The translations under genes and the position numbers were made by a program. A stretch of 64,000 nt of DNA from Bacteroidota bacterium (GTDB taxonomy: Bacteria > Bacteroidota > Bacteroidia > Sphingobacteriales > Sphingobacteriaceae), in NCBI GenBank assembly GCA_013286235.1, contig JABDGE010000008.1, positions 1 to 64,000 of the forward strand, given 5' to 3'. Positions 9,131-18,849 of this stretch are shown here, one piece after another. Position 1 is the stretch's first letter. Each line of letters begins with the position of its first letter. A model generated the notes under the pieces. That model searched no databases, was not told the DNA's origin, and saw only the letters and a list, made by a program, of their open reading frames with translations.

Positions 9131-10026
9131 TGAAATTATCTGTCATCACCGTAAATTTTAACCAACCCCAGGTTACGGAAGACTTACTTGCTTCGATATC
9201 CCATACCGATGATATGGAGATCATCGTGGTTGACAATGGCAGTGTGCCCGACGTCACACCGGGATGGAAAGCCAAATATCCAGCCGTTAAATTCATACGC
9301 TCCGATATCAATCTCGGCTTTGCGGGGGGCAACAATTTAGGCATCAAAGCGGCTAGCGGCGATTGCCTTTTTTTTGTCAATAATGATACCGAGTTTACCT
9401 CCGGCCTTGTTGCCACGCTTACAAAGGTGCTGGACAACAGCCCAGGAGTTGGGATGGTATCGCCAAAAATAAAATACTTCCATAATAAAAACCTCATCCA
9501 ATATGCGGGCTACACGCCTTTAAACTTTTATACCTGCCGCAATAGCTGCATAGGCTTACGCGAGGAAGACAACGGGCAGTACGATAACTACACGGGGCCG
9601 ACAGCGTATTGCCATGGCGCGGCGATGATGGTGCGTAAACAGGCGATAGAAAAAGCCGGGATGATGAACGAAAATTTTTTCCTGTATTACGAAGAACTGG
9701 ACTGGGGCGAACATATCAAGCGTGCCGGTTACCAGGCATGGGTTTGCACCAACGCGGTAATTTATCACAAGGAGTCGGTATCTGTTGGTAAAAAAAGCAG
9801 GCTCAAAGAATATTTTATGAACCGCAACCGCATCCTGTTTATGCGCAGAAATGCGCCGGTTTTTAAAAAGGCAGTATTTTATTTATATTTTTTGGCGTTT
9901 GTTGTACCCCGCAACGTACTCGGTTACGTAAAAGCTAAAAATTACAATTATATCCCAACCCTTGCTAACGCAGTTTGGTGGAATTTTACACATAGCAAGA
10001 ACAGTACAAATTTAGGTTACCGGTAA
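9130..10026 (+). CDS. family 2 glycosyltransferase (rhamnosyltransferase-like)
   Basis: The 298-residue protein begins MKLSVITVNFNQPQ and continues with IIVVDNGS and the metal-binding FVNNDTEF, then GAAMMVRKQAIEKAGMMNE and FLYYEELDWGEHIKRAGY. This is the WbbL/rhamnosyltransferase-like GT2 pattern. The C-terminal region (about 230-290) is a short hydrophobic or amphipathic segment. It should transfer a sugar to a lipid-linked intermediate in the cytoplasm. The start ATG shares one base with the NRPS stop, so expression of the two is coupled. Confidence 0.85.
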   Translation: MKLSVITVNFNQPQVTEDLLASISHTDDMEIIVVDNGSVPDVTPGWKAKYPAVKFIRSDINLGFAGGNNLGIKAASGDCLFFVNNDTEFTSGLVATLTKVLDNSPGVGMVSPKIKYFHNKNLIQYAGYTPLNFYTCRNSCIGLREEDNGQYDNYTGPTAYCHGAAMMVRKQAIEKAGMMNENFFLYYEELDWGEHIKRAGYQAWVCTNAVIYHKESVSVGKKSRLKEYFMNRNRILFMRRNAPVFKKAVFYLYFLAFVVPRNVLGYVKAKNYNYIPTLANAVWWNFTHSKNSTNLGYR

Positions 10027-10031
10027 ATCAT

Positions 10032-11216
10032 ATGGAGATAGTTTTTTGGCTGAGCCTATTTATCGTATTCTACACCTTCATCGGCTACGGTATCCTGCTG
10101 TATTTAATCATAAAAATAAAACGGGCAATCAGGGGGAAAGCCGCGTCAATAACGCCCATTGGCAACCTGCTGCCATGCTGCACCCTTATTGTTGCTGCTT
10201 TTAACGAAGAGCATTTTATTGAGGATAAGATAAAAAACTGCCTGCAGCTGAAATACCCTGCCGGTAAGTTAAAGCTATTGTTTATTACCGACGGTTCGAG
10301 CGACGCAACCACCTCAATTGTCGAGCGTTACCCACAGGTTACTTTATTATACCAGGGCACGCGCGCAGGGAAAATAGCCGCTGTACACCGGGCTATGGCC
10401 CATGTCGACACGGAGATCGTTGTTTTTACAGATGCTAATACTTTTTTAAACTCCGAGGCGATGATCAATATTTGCCGGCACTATATCGATAAAACGGTTG
10501 GCGCAGTTGCAGGTGAAAAACGTGTCCAAATTGATGAAAACGCCGATGCCAGTTCAGCCGGCGAAGGATTTTACTGGAAATATGAATCCACGCTGAAAAA
10601 ATGGGATTCGGAGCTTTATTCGGTTGTGGGCGCTGCCGGTGAGTTGTTCAGCGTAAGGCGATCACTTTACGAAGATGTGCCTGCTGACACCGTACTCGAC
10701 GATTTTATGATATCGATGCTAATAGCAGCGAAAGGGTACCGGATCGTCTACGAGCCCAAAGCTTTTGCGATGGAAACAGGATCAGAAAACGTTAAAGAAG
10801 AGCTAAAAAGAAAAATAAGGATTGCCGCAGGCGGCATACAATCCATCCTACGATTAAAAGCCCTGTTCAATCCGTTCAAATACCCGGTATTATCGTTTCA
10901 ATACGTAAGCCACCGGGTGCTTAGATGGACTGTTACTCCTTTCCTTCTTATTCTTGCGTTGTTGCTTAATGTTGTTTTAGTCGTTCAAACAGGCGGTCTA
11001 TTGTACGGCGCGATTTTGGTGGCGCAGTTGCTATTTTACTCCCTTGCCTTAGCGGGAATGATCATGGAAAAACGCCAGGTGCGCATAAAGGCATTATTCG
11101 TGCCTTATTATTTTTGTGTGATGAACTATGCCGTGCTGATGGGCATCATCCGGTATTTTACCAAAAAACAAAGCGCCGTTTGGGAACGGGCGCAGCGGAA
11201 ACAGCAGTTGGCTTAA
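10032..11216 (+). CDS. membrane-bound family 2 glycosyltransferase
   Basis: A 394-residue protein with an N-terminal membrane helix (about 3-28), a GT2 domain with CTLIVAAFNEEHFIEDKI, DGSSD and FTDANT (DxD region), a TVLDDFMISM acceptor motif, and about three C-terminal helices. The arrangement matches polysaccharide-synthase-type GT2 enzymes. It starts 5 bases after the previous glycosyltransferase and is the last gene of the exopolysaccharide operon. The next genes run on the opposite strand and the gap is only 7 bases. Confidence 0.85.
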   Translation: MEIVFWLSLFIVFYTFIGYGILLYLIIKIKRAIRGKAASITPIGNLLPCCTLIVAAFNEEHFIEDKIKNCLQLKYPAGKLKLLFITDGSSDATTSIVERYPQVTLLYQGTRAGKIAAVHRAMAHVDTEIVVFTDANTFLNSEAMINICRHYIDKTVGAVAGEKRVQIDENADASSAGEGFYWKYESTLKKWDSELYSVVGAAGELFSVRRSLYEDVPADTVLDDFMISMLIAAKGYRIVYEPKAFAMETGSENVKEELKRKIRIAAGGIQSILRLKALFNPFKYPVLSFQYVSHRVLRWTVTPFLLILALLLNVVLVVQTGGLLYGAILVAQLLFYSLALAGMIMEKRQVRIKALFVPYYFCVMNYAVLMGIIRYFTKKQSAVWERAQRKQQLA

Positions 11217-11223
11217 CCAGCTT

Positions 11224-11520
11224 TTAATAAACGCCATCGTGCGTGCCAATATCCAATAGAAGTATTATTTCGACATTTGGATCCGCTAAATCGTTTTCAA
11301 TAGTAAAAACAATTCTACAGTCATAGCCGCATGAACATGCAAAGTATGCAGCTAATTTACCACTTAGCTTATGTGTTTTTAGGGACGGCTGGTATGGGTC
11401 CAGTTCCAATTTATTTAAAGCGAAGGCTATCGAAGATTTAAGCGACTGGTTTTTCCCGGTAAATTTTTTATATGATTTCTCGAACGTCTTCGATAACACT
11501 AATTTTCCAGCTAAAGGCAT
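11224..11520 (-). CDS. type II toxin, RelE/YafQ-like mRNA interferase
   Basis: I start at the ATG at 11518-11520 (MPLAGKLVLSKTFEKSYKKF), giving 98 residues. The longer frame up to 11586 runs into the antitoxin gene. The protein has the RelE/StbE-family pattern: FEKSYKKF near the start, DPYQPSLKTHKLSGKL in the middle, YDCRIVFTIE, and the conserved end LLLDIGTHDGVY. Such toxins cleave mRNA on the ribosome until bound by the antitoxin. The antitoxin stop lies 4 bases before the start, the usual antitoxin-first order. The extra Cys residues (FACSCGYDC) are unusual for the family. Confidence 0.8.
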   Translation of the reverse strand: MPLAGKLVLSKTFEKSYKKFTGKNQSLKSSIAFALNKLELDPYQPSLKTHKLSGKLAAYFACSCGYDCRIVFTIENDLADPNVEIILLLDIGTHDGVY

Positions 11521-11524
11521 CTCC

Positions 11525-11731
11525 CTAGCTATTAAGCTTTTCGATAACCTCTTTTGCAGAAAGTGGCTGTAACTTTCCGGAACCATACTCCTGCAATGAT
11601 TTTCTGGCTCCTTTTGCTATTTCCTCGCGCCGGGCCTCTACCTGACGCTTCTGCAATATTTCCAACAGCATTTCCCTTGAATCAAAATCCAACTTCATGA
11701 TGTCATCTAACGTAGAATCAATTGTAACCAT
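11525..11731 (-). CDS. antitoxin partner of the RelE-like toxin
   Basis: A 68-residue, mostly helical and charged protein (DFDSREMLLEILQKRQVEARREEIAKGARKS) directly upstream of the toxin. Composition, length and position fit a small type II antitoxin that neutralises the toxin through its C-terminal part and binds the operon promoter. No specific DNA-binding fold is obvious from the sequence. The function call rests on the pairing with the toxin. Confidence 0.7.
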   Translation of the reverse strand: MVTIDSTLDDIMKLDFDSREMLLEILQKRQVEARREEIAKGARKSLQEYGSGKLQPLSAKEVIEKLNS

Positions 11732-11744
11732 ACCCTATCTAATA

Positions 11745-11752
11745 CAAAGCTA
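11745..11752 (-). promoter_or_regulatory. -7 box of the toxin-antitoxin operon
   Basis: On the minus strand this reads TAGCTTTG, an exact match to the Bacteroidota -7 consensus TAnnTTTG, 13 bases before the antitoxin ATG. No matching TTTG -33 element was found at normal spacing. Confidence 0.4.
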
Positions 11753-11921
11753 CAAATACAAAATTGAAAACGGCATCCCCATCAATCAAAAAGTTTTGCC
11801 CCATCAAGCACTTTGTTTACTTTCTCATCATTCCTGTACATTCTAATCCGTATTTACACGCAGAATTGAGGTCAAATGCTCAAAGCAACGGCATTCACCA
11901 CTCACCAATCACTTCAAAAAA

Positions 11922-12872
11922 TCAAAGGATCAATTCCATCTGGATGTTAGATCTTTCATAGGGCGAGGGCTTATCAACCACCCTTTTAAAACCCAACTTC
12001 TGGTATAAGTTTAGCGCGGGTTTCAGCACGGTGTTGCTTTCAAGGTATAGCCTCCCCGCCCCTGCTTGTTTTGCTTTCGCAATTGCCGCGTCGCCTAAAA
12101 GTGTCCCGATCCCTTTTCCTTTTAAAGCAGGAGATACGGCCATTTTACCCAGCTCAAATGTTTTATCATCCAGTTTGATCAATGCACAGGCGCCAACCGG
12201 GTTATCGCCGACCAGGGCAAACAGTATATACCCACCTTTATTAATAATATTTTCTTCCGGGTGATCAAGGTATTTGTAGTCAGCTGGCTCCATCTTAAAA
12301 TATTGCTGTATCCAGTCTTCGTTCAATTGGCGGAAGGATAGTTTGTATTGAGGATGGTAATCCACAATCCTTATTTCCTTGCTTTCGCGTACTTTTTTTT
12401 CATCTCGCACCCGTTTCAATAAGCTCTTTTCGTTCAATAAATATTCCCATTCTTCCATAGCGCGCCAAATATTATTTTGCGTTTGGGACATTGCTTTTTC
12501 AATTGCCCCCTCCACGTCACGGTATTGCGCCTGAACCCGTTCGTTTATTTTATATCCTTTTTCACTGAGCCGTACATAGTTTTCCCGCTTGTCGACTCGG
12601 TTCCCTGCTTTTACCACAACATCGTTTTTTTGCATTTCCTTCACGATCGTACTTACCGACGGATGTGAATGACCAATCTCCTGAGCAATCTGTGAAATGG
12701 ACATCTCGCCATTCAGCGACAACACATAAAATACCGGGAACCATTTCGGCGCCAATTCCACCCCATACATTGCGTACACCTCGGCGGCCTGGTCGGTTAG
12801 TAATTCACTCAAGCGCCGCAGCCGGCTCCCCAAAGCCATTTTTCCAATATTTTGATAAAAATCCATATGCAT
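11922..12872 (-). CDS. MarR-type regulator fused to a GNAT acetyltransferase
   Basis: The 316-residue protein has two parts. Residues 1-150 form a winged-helix MarR domain (LNGEMSISQIAQEIGHSHPSVSTIVKEMQKNDVV, then DKRENYVRLSEKG). Residues about 165-316 form a GNAT domain with ALVGDNPVGACALIKLD, ELGKMAVSPALKGKGIGTLLGDAAI (acetyl-CoA loop, GKGIG) and LGFKRV. This MarR-GNAT fusion is a known architecture. The acetylated substrate is not predictable. The AATTACG repeats just upstream could be its own operator. M1 and M3 are both possible starts. Confidence 0.85.
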   Translation of the reverse strand: MHMDFYQNIGKMALGSRLRRLSELLTDQAAEVYAMYGVELAPKWFPVFYVLSLNGEMSISQIAQEIGHSHPSVSTIVKEMQKNDVVVKAGNRVDKRENYVRLSEKGYKINERVQAQYRDVEGAIEKAMSQTQNNIWRAMEEWEYLLNEKSLLKRVRDEKKVRESKEIRIVDYHPQYKLSFRQLNEDWIQQYFKMEPADYKYLDHPEENIINKGGYILFALVGDNPVGACALIKLDDKTFELGKMAVSPALKGKGIGTLLGDAAIAKAKQAGAGRLYLESNTVLKPALNLYQKLGFKRVVDKPSPYERSNIQMELIL

Positions 12873-12876
12873 AATA

Positions 12877-12903
12877 AATTACGTAACTAATTACGCAATT
12901 ACG
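12877..12903. promoter_or_regulatory. AATTACG repeat cluster, candidate MarR operator
   Basis: Three direct AATTACG copies start at 12877, 12889 and 12897. The first two also give an inverted repeat, CGTAA-ctaa-TTACG (12882-12895). The cluster lies immediately upstream of the MarR-GNAT start at 12872, where an autoregulatory operator is expected. Confidence 0.45.
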
Positions 12904-12936
12904 GAGCAGAAATCCAAAAAATGTGAAATTTTAAGA

Positions 12937-13170
12937 CTATTGTGTCAGGGCGTCAATTTCGCTGGCAAGCAGCCGGTCTTTGTCGGTTACCTTATCTCCA
13001 GCGGAGTGGGTATTCAGCCAGATTTCGAGCTTGTTGTAGGTATTTGTCCAGTTGGGGTGATGGTCGTGTTTTTCAGCCAGCAACGCAACCCGCGTCATAA
13101 AGGCAAACGTTTCCGAAAAGTCTTTAAATTTAAAAGCCTTGTAGAGTTTATTATCGGTTTCGTGCCACAT
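12937..13170 (-). CDS. phhB: pterin-4a-carbinolamine dehydratase
   Basis: The 77-residue protein carries the DCoH/PCD signature KHDHHPNW followed by [11 protein letters not shown] and [11 protein letters not shown]. The first pair of histidines and the later His are the catalytic ones. It dehydrates 4a-hydroxytetrahydropterin so that the cofactor of aromatic amino-acid hydroxylases can be recycled. It is shorter than the usual 95-105 residues because the N-terminal helix is reduced. No phenylalanine hydroxylase gene is in the window. Confidence 0.85.
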   Translation of the reverse strand: MWHETDNKLYKAFKFKDFSETFAFMTRVALLAEKHDHHPNWTNTYNKLEIWLNTHSAGDKVTDKDRLLASEIDALTQ

Positions 13171-13285
13171 ATCTTTGTTTTCTTTGGATTAATAACCAAA
13201 AACACTGCTAAATTGTTTCAATACGACAGGTCCACTGCTACAGCCTTACGTTCGGCATAGCTGAGAACTGATAACTGCGAACTGG

Positions 13286-14611
13286 CTACTGACTCGCCTT
13301 CAACGAGTCCGCCTTCAAATACTTCAAATAGGTATCCTTATTAATCGTAAGCACCCCGATGGGCGAGCCGACGTCGTAAAAGTTAGCATAGCTTTTTATC
13401 GCTTGCCCTGTTTTATCAGTTTTAATCGTATTGATCAACTCTGAAAAGCCTGTTGCACTGATTTCCTTCAATTTAAAGTTATTCTTCAGGTTGATGCTGT
13501 CTGCCCAGGGCACCAGCCGCGGTGGAATCCCTCTTCTAACCTTCGACAGGTTAAGATACCAGCTCGTTTCGTTTATTATACTGTCGCCGGTGCTGCTGAG
13601 CCTGGCCACTTCAAATGAAGGGTAATTACCATGATTGGAGCAAACGGAAGGGACAAGCCGGATAAACGATACCGGCGCCGGTTTTTTCCCCCTGCTGTAG
13701 ATCACTTTAAAATCATCGAAATGAATATGACTGCAAATCACGAATCTTACCGTGGATGAATATTTCGCTACGGTGTTTACAAAATCACGCGCGTATTCCT
13801 TTCGCCAAAAATCCTGCCCGTTATAGCCGTTAACACCGGGCGGTATATGCATAACTATCCAAACATTCTTGCCATTGGCGCCGGCCAGGCTGGCTTTTAC
13901 CCATTTGAGCATAAAAGCAGCGGTATCGGGATGATTGCCATTTGCGTACAGCAATGCGCTGTTCATCACCAGGAATTTCAGATTCCCCTGTTCACAGGAA
14001 TAATAGCCGTTCTTTTTGAGTGAATCACCAGAAGTCCGCAGCAGGTTTGGTGCCCAGGCGTCGGCAAAATCGTTCAAAAATTTGGGGTCCTGCAAATCGT
14101 AATCGTTTCCATAGGTATCATTATTCCCCATTGCAGGGACGATCAGGGTTCCCGGAAAATTCTCCTTGAACAACTTCGCGATAAATTGGATGGTTTTCTT
14201 TTTTAACAAAGAGTCGGCAGGCGTTGCATTATGCCAGATGAAATCACCCGCAATTACGATAAATGCCGGATTCGGAAGCTTCCTTTTCATATTGGCCACG
14301 GCCGACTCCAAAATGGCATAATTCGCGTCTTTGAACAGCATGTTCGAATCCATCTGCATCTCTGCCGGCTTGCCTTCAAAATAAACTTTCCAGTTGTCAA
14401 GCGACCAGGCCAGCAGCTTTCTTTTTAATGCCGTATCCTTTTCGGATGAACCCAAAAGCGGGCTGAAATGGATATCCGACACGATGAGGCAATTGCGGGT
14501 TCCGGTTGCAGCCACCGGCCTTTGACGCCGATAAGCGAAGGAAAATATTGCGAGTGAAAGAACCAGGGCCGACAGTAATAATGCGCCCGGGTGAATATTG
14601 TAGTTCCGCAT
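13286..14611 (-). CDS. exported metallophosphoesterase
   Basis: The 441-residue protein has an N-terminal hydrophobic signal or anchor (residues about 8-27) and then the calcineurin-like metal-ligand series SDIHFSP, AGDFIWH, MGNND, MHIPPG and SHIHFDDF. The wide spacing and the region after GNND resemble acid-sphingomyelinase-like phosphodiesterases rather than 5'-nucleotidases. It probably hydrolyses a phosphodiester in the periplasm or at the surface. The substrate is unknown. It stands alone, with gaps of 115 bp downstream and 417 bp upstream. Confidence 0.75.
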   Translation of the reverse strand: MRNYNIHPGALLLSALVLSLAIFSFAYRRQRPVAATGTRNCLIVSDIHFSPLLGSSEKDTALKRKLLAWSLDNWKVYFEGKPAEMQMDSNMLFKDANYAILESAVANMKRKLPNPAFIVIAGDFIWHNATPADSLLKKKTIQFIAKLFKENFPGTLIVPAMGNNDTYGNDYDLQDPKFLNDFADAWAPNLLRTSGDSLKKNGYYSCEQGNLKFLVMNSALLYANGNHPDTAAFMLKWVKASLAGANGKNVWIVMHIPPGVNGYNGQDFWRKEYARDFVNTVAKYSSTVRFVICSHIHFDDFKVIYSRGKKPAPVSFIRLVPSVCSNHGNYPSFEVARLSSTGDSIINETSWYLNLSKVRRGIPPRLVPWADSINLKNNFKLKEISATGFSELINTIKTDKTGQAIKSYANFYDVGSPIGVLTINKDTYLKYLKADSLKASQ

Positions 14612-15028
14612 GGATTAGCTTGTGTAAGGCAATAAATGTCTGTATAAAAATTCGTAACAGGAATTAAAGCCGATAAAATAGAAGATTGAAATTATAATAA
14701 ACAGGATAGTTAAACGCAGTTGAGAGAGACTTAAATCCGTAATTTAATCTTTACAGACACAAAAGGGCTTGGAAACAGCGGCTAATCAGGGCATATACGC
14801 CATCAAAATATAAAATGCCTTAACCGCTTGATTGATAAATATTTTATCACCTACAATGAAACCACAGGACATATTTTGATCAATAAAGGCCGGGATGGTG
14901 AGTTCAAAAGGGTAAAATAAGTTTGGTCCCGGCAGGGAATTTATTTTGAGTATTTATAAGGCTGATTATTAAATATTTGCAGATAACAATCGCTATATTG
15001 TAACCAATTTGAACTACCGATCCTCACA
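14612..15028. other. 417-bp divergent intergenic region
   Basis: The region separates the minus-strand phosphoesterase from the plus-strand sensor kinase and must hold both promoters. It is A/T-rich. A near-match to the -7 box (AATATTTG) lies around 14976-14983. I see no gene, structured RNA or long repeat. Confidence 0.5.
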
Positions 15029-18000
15029 ATGAGTAACCGGCTGAAAACCTACGCACTTCTTATCGCCATCCCGGTTGGACTCGGGATGGCCCTCGCATCG
15101 TGTAATCACCCCTCTCCCATCGATGTGCCGCCTCCGACTGAGTTTGCGCAGCCCGTTATCCAGCCTCTAAAATTCAGTAAAGCAAAAAAGATAGACTGGA
15201 GCGCTGTTAAAGCAGTGAAAGTAGCGCCGGTCGTCGCCAAATTAAACTGGGATAAGCTGCCGGAGCAGCCTTATTATACCGCAGGTTTTAAGCCCTTTAG
15301 ATACCCGGCTGAAGAAACCAAATTTGATTACAACTCCCTGCCCTCAAAAGATTTGGATATTGATAAGCTCTCATCACATCCGCTAAAATTTAAAACCTAT
15401 ATTTTGCCGCCGCCTAAACTGATAAAGGGGGCCAAACTGCTATTTAAAAATGGGAATTTATTGAATTTGGGATTTGGTGTTGACCAGAGCACCGCAGGTA
15501 TAGCCGTATTTCATTTGCTGAATGATCGGGACGGGTTTTTGTGGATCGCCACCGGGCAGGGTATTTATCGGTACGATGGGGAAAATCTTTTATTATATGT
15601 GCCGGACACTTTTACTAAAACTTTTGTTTGGGACATGATGCAGGATAACCAGGGAAATATCTGGTACAATAGTTATGACGACGGCGTCACGGAGATAATT
15701 CCCAAACATGGAATACTAAAAAGGTTAGGCGCCAATCAAGGTCCTGACCATTTGAGTACTCACCAATTTATGCAGGACAAGCAGGAGAGAATATGGCTAA
15801 CCTCCAAAGATGGTATAGTTATCATCGACACTAAAACACAAACAATTAAAAAACTGGACAAGGCACACGGCCTGATTGCCGACACCTGTTGGGGAATTAC
15901 GAAGGATAAGGACGATAAGGTATGGATCAGTTCATGGAACGGCGGGGTAGATATAATTGACCTTAAGAATAAAAAAATCAGCTACCTGGACAAAATGTAC
16001 GGCTTAAAAACAAACGAAACAGGTGGGCTAATTTGCGACAATATGGGGCGTGTGTGGGTAGAATTGCGAGGTGGGGTGTTCAACATAGTAGACGTTCGAA
16101 ATAATACCATTGAAACAATCAGGGATGCGCAATTGCACGGACAAGATCTGGCTAGAAATTTATTGATCGACAAGCACGGCCGCCTATGGATGGGCTCATT
16201 TGCTGACGGGTTAGAAATAATAGACCCCGAAAAGCGCTTAGTTATGAACCTTAAAAAAACTACAGGTCTGCTTTCAAACAATGTTATAGACATCAAACAG
16301 GATAACAAAGGCCAGGTATGGATAGCAACTGTTGATGGACTGAACATGTTTGGCGACAATAAAACAGTGGTTGACCATATTGGCGAGGAAATCGTAAACT
16401 CCTTAACAGAAGATCGGCAAGGCCTGATTTGGGATGCGACCGTTTTTCACGGCATTAATATTCTGGATCTTAAAAACGGAACAAGCAAGCTGTTAGGCAC
16501 TAAACAGGGACTTCTAAATGACTCGACAAACACCATAAATGAAATAAATAATAGAATTTTCATTGTTACCAACGGCGGTTTGGATATAGTTGACTCATTA
16601 AGGCGTACAATAACGCACCTTGGCACAAAACAAGTCTTCAATAATAAGACAATAACTTTGGTGGGGGCTGATAAGGCAGGGCGGTTGTGGGTTGGTTTAA
16701 ATGACGGGGTCGATGTTTACGACCTCAAAAACCAAACGATAAAACACCTTGGGAAAGACCAGGGGCTTGTTGATGGCCAGGTGCACGATGTGTGCATCGA
16801 TCAGGAAGGCTGGATTTGGATCAATACGCCGCTTGGGGTCGGCGTCATCGATCCCGATTCATGGAGTGTTCAATATTTAGAAAATACCAATGGCTTAAAA
16901 AACGTGGACGTTTTGTTGCCTGACAACAAAGGGAACATATGGATGGGCACTGATAAAGGTATCTACATTGTTGATCGGGGCCATAAATCGCTGATTTCTT
17001 TCTCCACAAGTCAGGGGCTTGTCAATGACGGGTTGTCTTCTTTGTCAATTCGCAACGGATGCGTTTATGCAGGTACAAACGGCGGGATAACAGCAATAAC
17101 GCCTCCGGCAAATGGTTTATCTTCTAACAGAAAATGGAAGGCAGAATCTTTTAGGATCAATAAATTTACAGAATATGAACAAACTGATCTGGTTACGAGG
17201 GATGGTCTGTATTTGTGGGGAGACAGCGGCATAACTGTTTTGAATTTATCTAAAAAAGACGATTTTAAATCAACTCCATATATCTCCGGAATAAGCGTAA
17301 ATGACCATTCAATGTATTTTCTCGACACCACAAAGGTTAAAACCTCTCAAAAGGATACACTTTGGGAGCAAAACGGCGAGAGCTATTTTTTAAATGGAGA
17401 AATGCCGTTAAACAACGGCTATACCGGGCAGATTGGTTTAAAGTGGAATAAGGTTACTGGTCCAGATAACATTCCAACTGATTTGCAGCTACCCTATAAT
17501 CAAAACAATATCCGGTTTAGCTACTCCAATTTAAATTTAACCCCACATGAAACAACATCGTACCGGTATAAATTAATTGGGGCTGATAAAAAATGGAGCG
17601 ATGTAACGGACGAAACCTCCACCGCAGACTATACAAACCTTCAGGCGGGTAGGTACACTTTTGAAGTAACAAGCCGGAACGCCGATAATACCTGGAACAT
17701 GCCGGCAAGCCTAAGTTTTATCGTTACGCCGCCCTGGTGGCGAACCTGGTGGGCTTATGTGCTTTATTTATTCTTGCTTGCAGGCCTTATATGGTGTTTT
17801 CGCTCAATTCAACTGGTAAATGAAAAACGGATACTTGAACATAAAGTTCTGTTGCGCACCCAGGAAGTGATGCAGCAGAAGGAGGAAATCGAAGCGCAAC
17901 GGGATGACCTTGACAAAGCGTTTAAGGAGTTAAAGGCCGCGCAAAACCAACTCATTCAATCCGAAAAAATGGCTTCATTGGGCGAGCTTACTGCGGGCAT

Positions 18001-18745
18001 AGCCCATGAAATACAAAACCCGTTGAACTTTGTGAATAATTTCTCCGACGTAAATGCCGAAATGATCGGCGAGCTGGAAGGCGAACTAAAAGCAGGGAAC
18101 ATAGATGAGGCATTAGCCATTGCGGCTGACATCAAAGATAATGAACAAAAGATCAATCATCACGGCAAGCGTGCCGACGCCATTGTAAAAGGCATGCTGC
18201 TGCATAGCAGAGCCAGCAGCGGCGCCAAAGAACTAACTGACATAAATGCTTTGGCGGATGAATACCTACGGTTGTCTTATCATGGTTTGCGGGCGAAGGA
18301 TAAATCGTTTAACGTAGTGACGGAAACCCATTTTGATGCGGCCATCGGGAAGTTAACTATCAATCCGCAGGAGATCGGCCGCGTGATCCTAAACTTGCTT
18401 AACAATGCCTTTTACGCGGTTAACGAAAAAAAGAAAACCAATCCCGAAGGCTATGAACCTACCGTGACGATTACTACCAAACTTCTTTCTGCCCCGCTGG
18501 CCAGGGGGGATCGGTTGGTTGAACTTTCAGTGAGAGATAACGGAGGGGGAATCCCGCAAAAAATACTTGATAAAATATACCAGCCATTCTTCACCACCAA
18601 GCCTACCGGGCAGGGAACCGGGCTGGGATTGTCCATAAGCTATGATATTATAAAGGCTCACGGCGGAGAATTAAAGGTTGAAACAAAAGAAGGTGAGTTT
18701 ACCGAGTTTACTATTCAAATGCCGTTTAAAAATGATGTGGTATGA
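15029..18745 (+). CDS. two-component propeller sensor histidine kinase
   Basis: A 1238-residue membrane sensor. It starts with a signal ending in a lipobox-like MALASC (Cys25). Residues about 155-700 hold repeated propeller blades of the type GxxWIATxxGIxxYDG. A Y_Y_Y domain (about 820-890) is followed by one membrane helix (about 905-928), a coiled coil, a HisKA domain with GIAHEIQNP (His993) and a HATPase with NNAFYAV, DNGGGIP and [10 protein letters not shown]. It should sense a periplasmic ligand and phosphorylate a response regulator. Unlike hybrid HTCS proteins it has no receiver or AraC domain, and no regulator gene is adjacent. The pairing of a lipobox with a later membrane helix is odd. 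Confidence 0.9.
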   Translation: MSNRLKTYALLIAIPVGLGMALASCNHPSPIDVPPPTEFAQPVIQPLKFSKAKKIDWSAVKAVKVAPVVAKLNWDKLPEQPYYTAGFKPFRYPAEETKFDYNSLPSKDLDIDKLSSHPLKFKTYILPPPKLIKGAKLLFKNGNLLNLGFGVDQSTAGIAVFHLLNDRDGFLWIATGQGIYRYDGENLLLYVPDTFTKTFVWDMMQDNQGNIWYNSYDDGVTEIIPKHGILKRLGANQGPDHLSTHQFMQDKQERIWLTSKDGIVIIDTKTQTIKKLDKAHGLIADTCWGITKDKDDKVWISSWNGGVDIIDLKNKKISYLDKMYGLKTNETGGLICDNMGRVWVELRGGVFNIVDVRNNTIETIRDAQLHGQDLARNLLIDKHGRLWMGSFADGLEIIDPEKRLVMNLKKTTGLLSNNVIDIKQDNKGQVWIATVDGLNMFGDNKTVVDHIGEEIVNSLTEDRQGLIWDATVFHGINILDLKNGTSKLLGTKQGLLNDSTNTINEINNRIFIVTNGGLDIVDSLRRTITHLGTKQVFNNKTITLVGADKAGRLWVGLNDGVDVYDLKNQTIKHLGKDQGLVDGQVHDVCIDQEGWIWINTPLGVGVIDPDSWSVQYLENTNGLKNVDVLLPDNKGNIWMGTDKGIYIVDRGHKSLISFSTSQGLVNDGLSSLSIRNGCVYAGTNGGITAITPPANGLSSNRKWKAESFRINKFTEYEQTDLVTRDGLYLWGDSGITVLNLSKKDDFKSTPYISGISVNDHSMYFLDTTKVKTSQKDTLWEQNGESYFLNGEMPLNNGYTGQIGLKWNKVTGPDNIPTDLQLPYNQNNIRFSYSNLNLTPHETTSYRYKLIGADKKWSDVTDETSTADYTNLQAGRYTFEVTSRNADNTWNMPASLSFIVTPPWWRTWWAYVLYLFLLAGLIWCFRSIQLVNEKRILEHKVLLRTQEVMQQKEEIEAQRDDLDKAFKELKAAQNQLIQSEKMASLGELTAGIAHEIQNPLNFVNNFSDVNAEMIGELEGELKAGNIDEALAIAADIKDNEQKINHHGKRADAIVKGMLLHSRASSGAKELTDINALADEYLRLSYHGLRAKDKSFNVVTETHFDAAIGKLTINPQEIGRVILNLLNNAFYAVNEKKKTNPEGYEPTVTITTKLLSAPLARGDRLVELSVRDNGGGIPQKILDKIYQPFFTTKPTGQGTGLGLSISYDIIKAHGGELKVETKEGEFTEFTIQMPFKNDVV

Positions 18746-18849
18746 TCGGGTTTAAAAGTGCCTCTGTAACTTGATCCCGGGTGAAAATTGGCTCGCAAAA
18801 ATTCCATCTGATGATTGTTTCTAACACGCGGGTCAGGGAGTTTTCAAGT

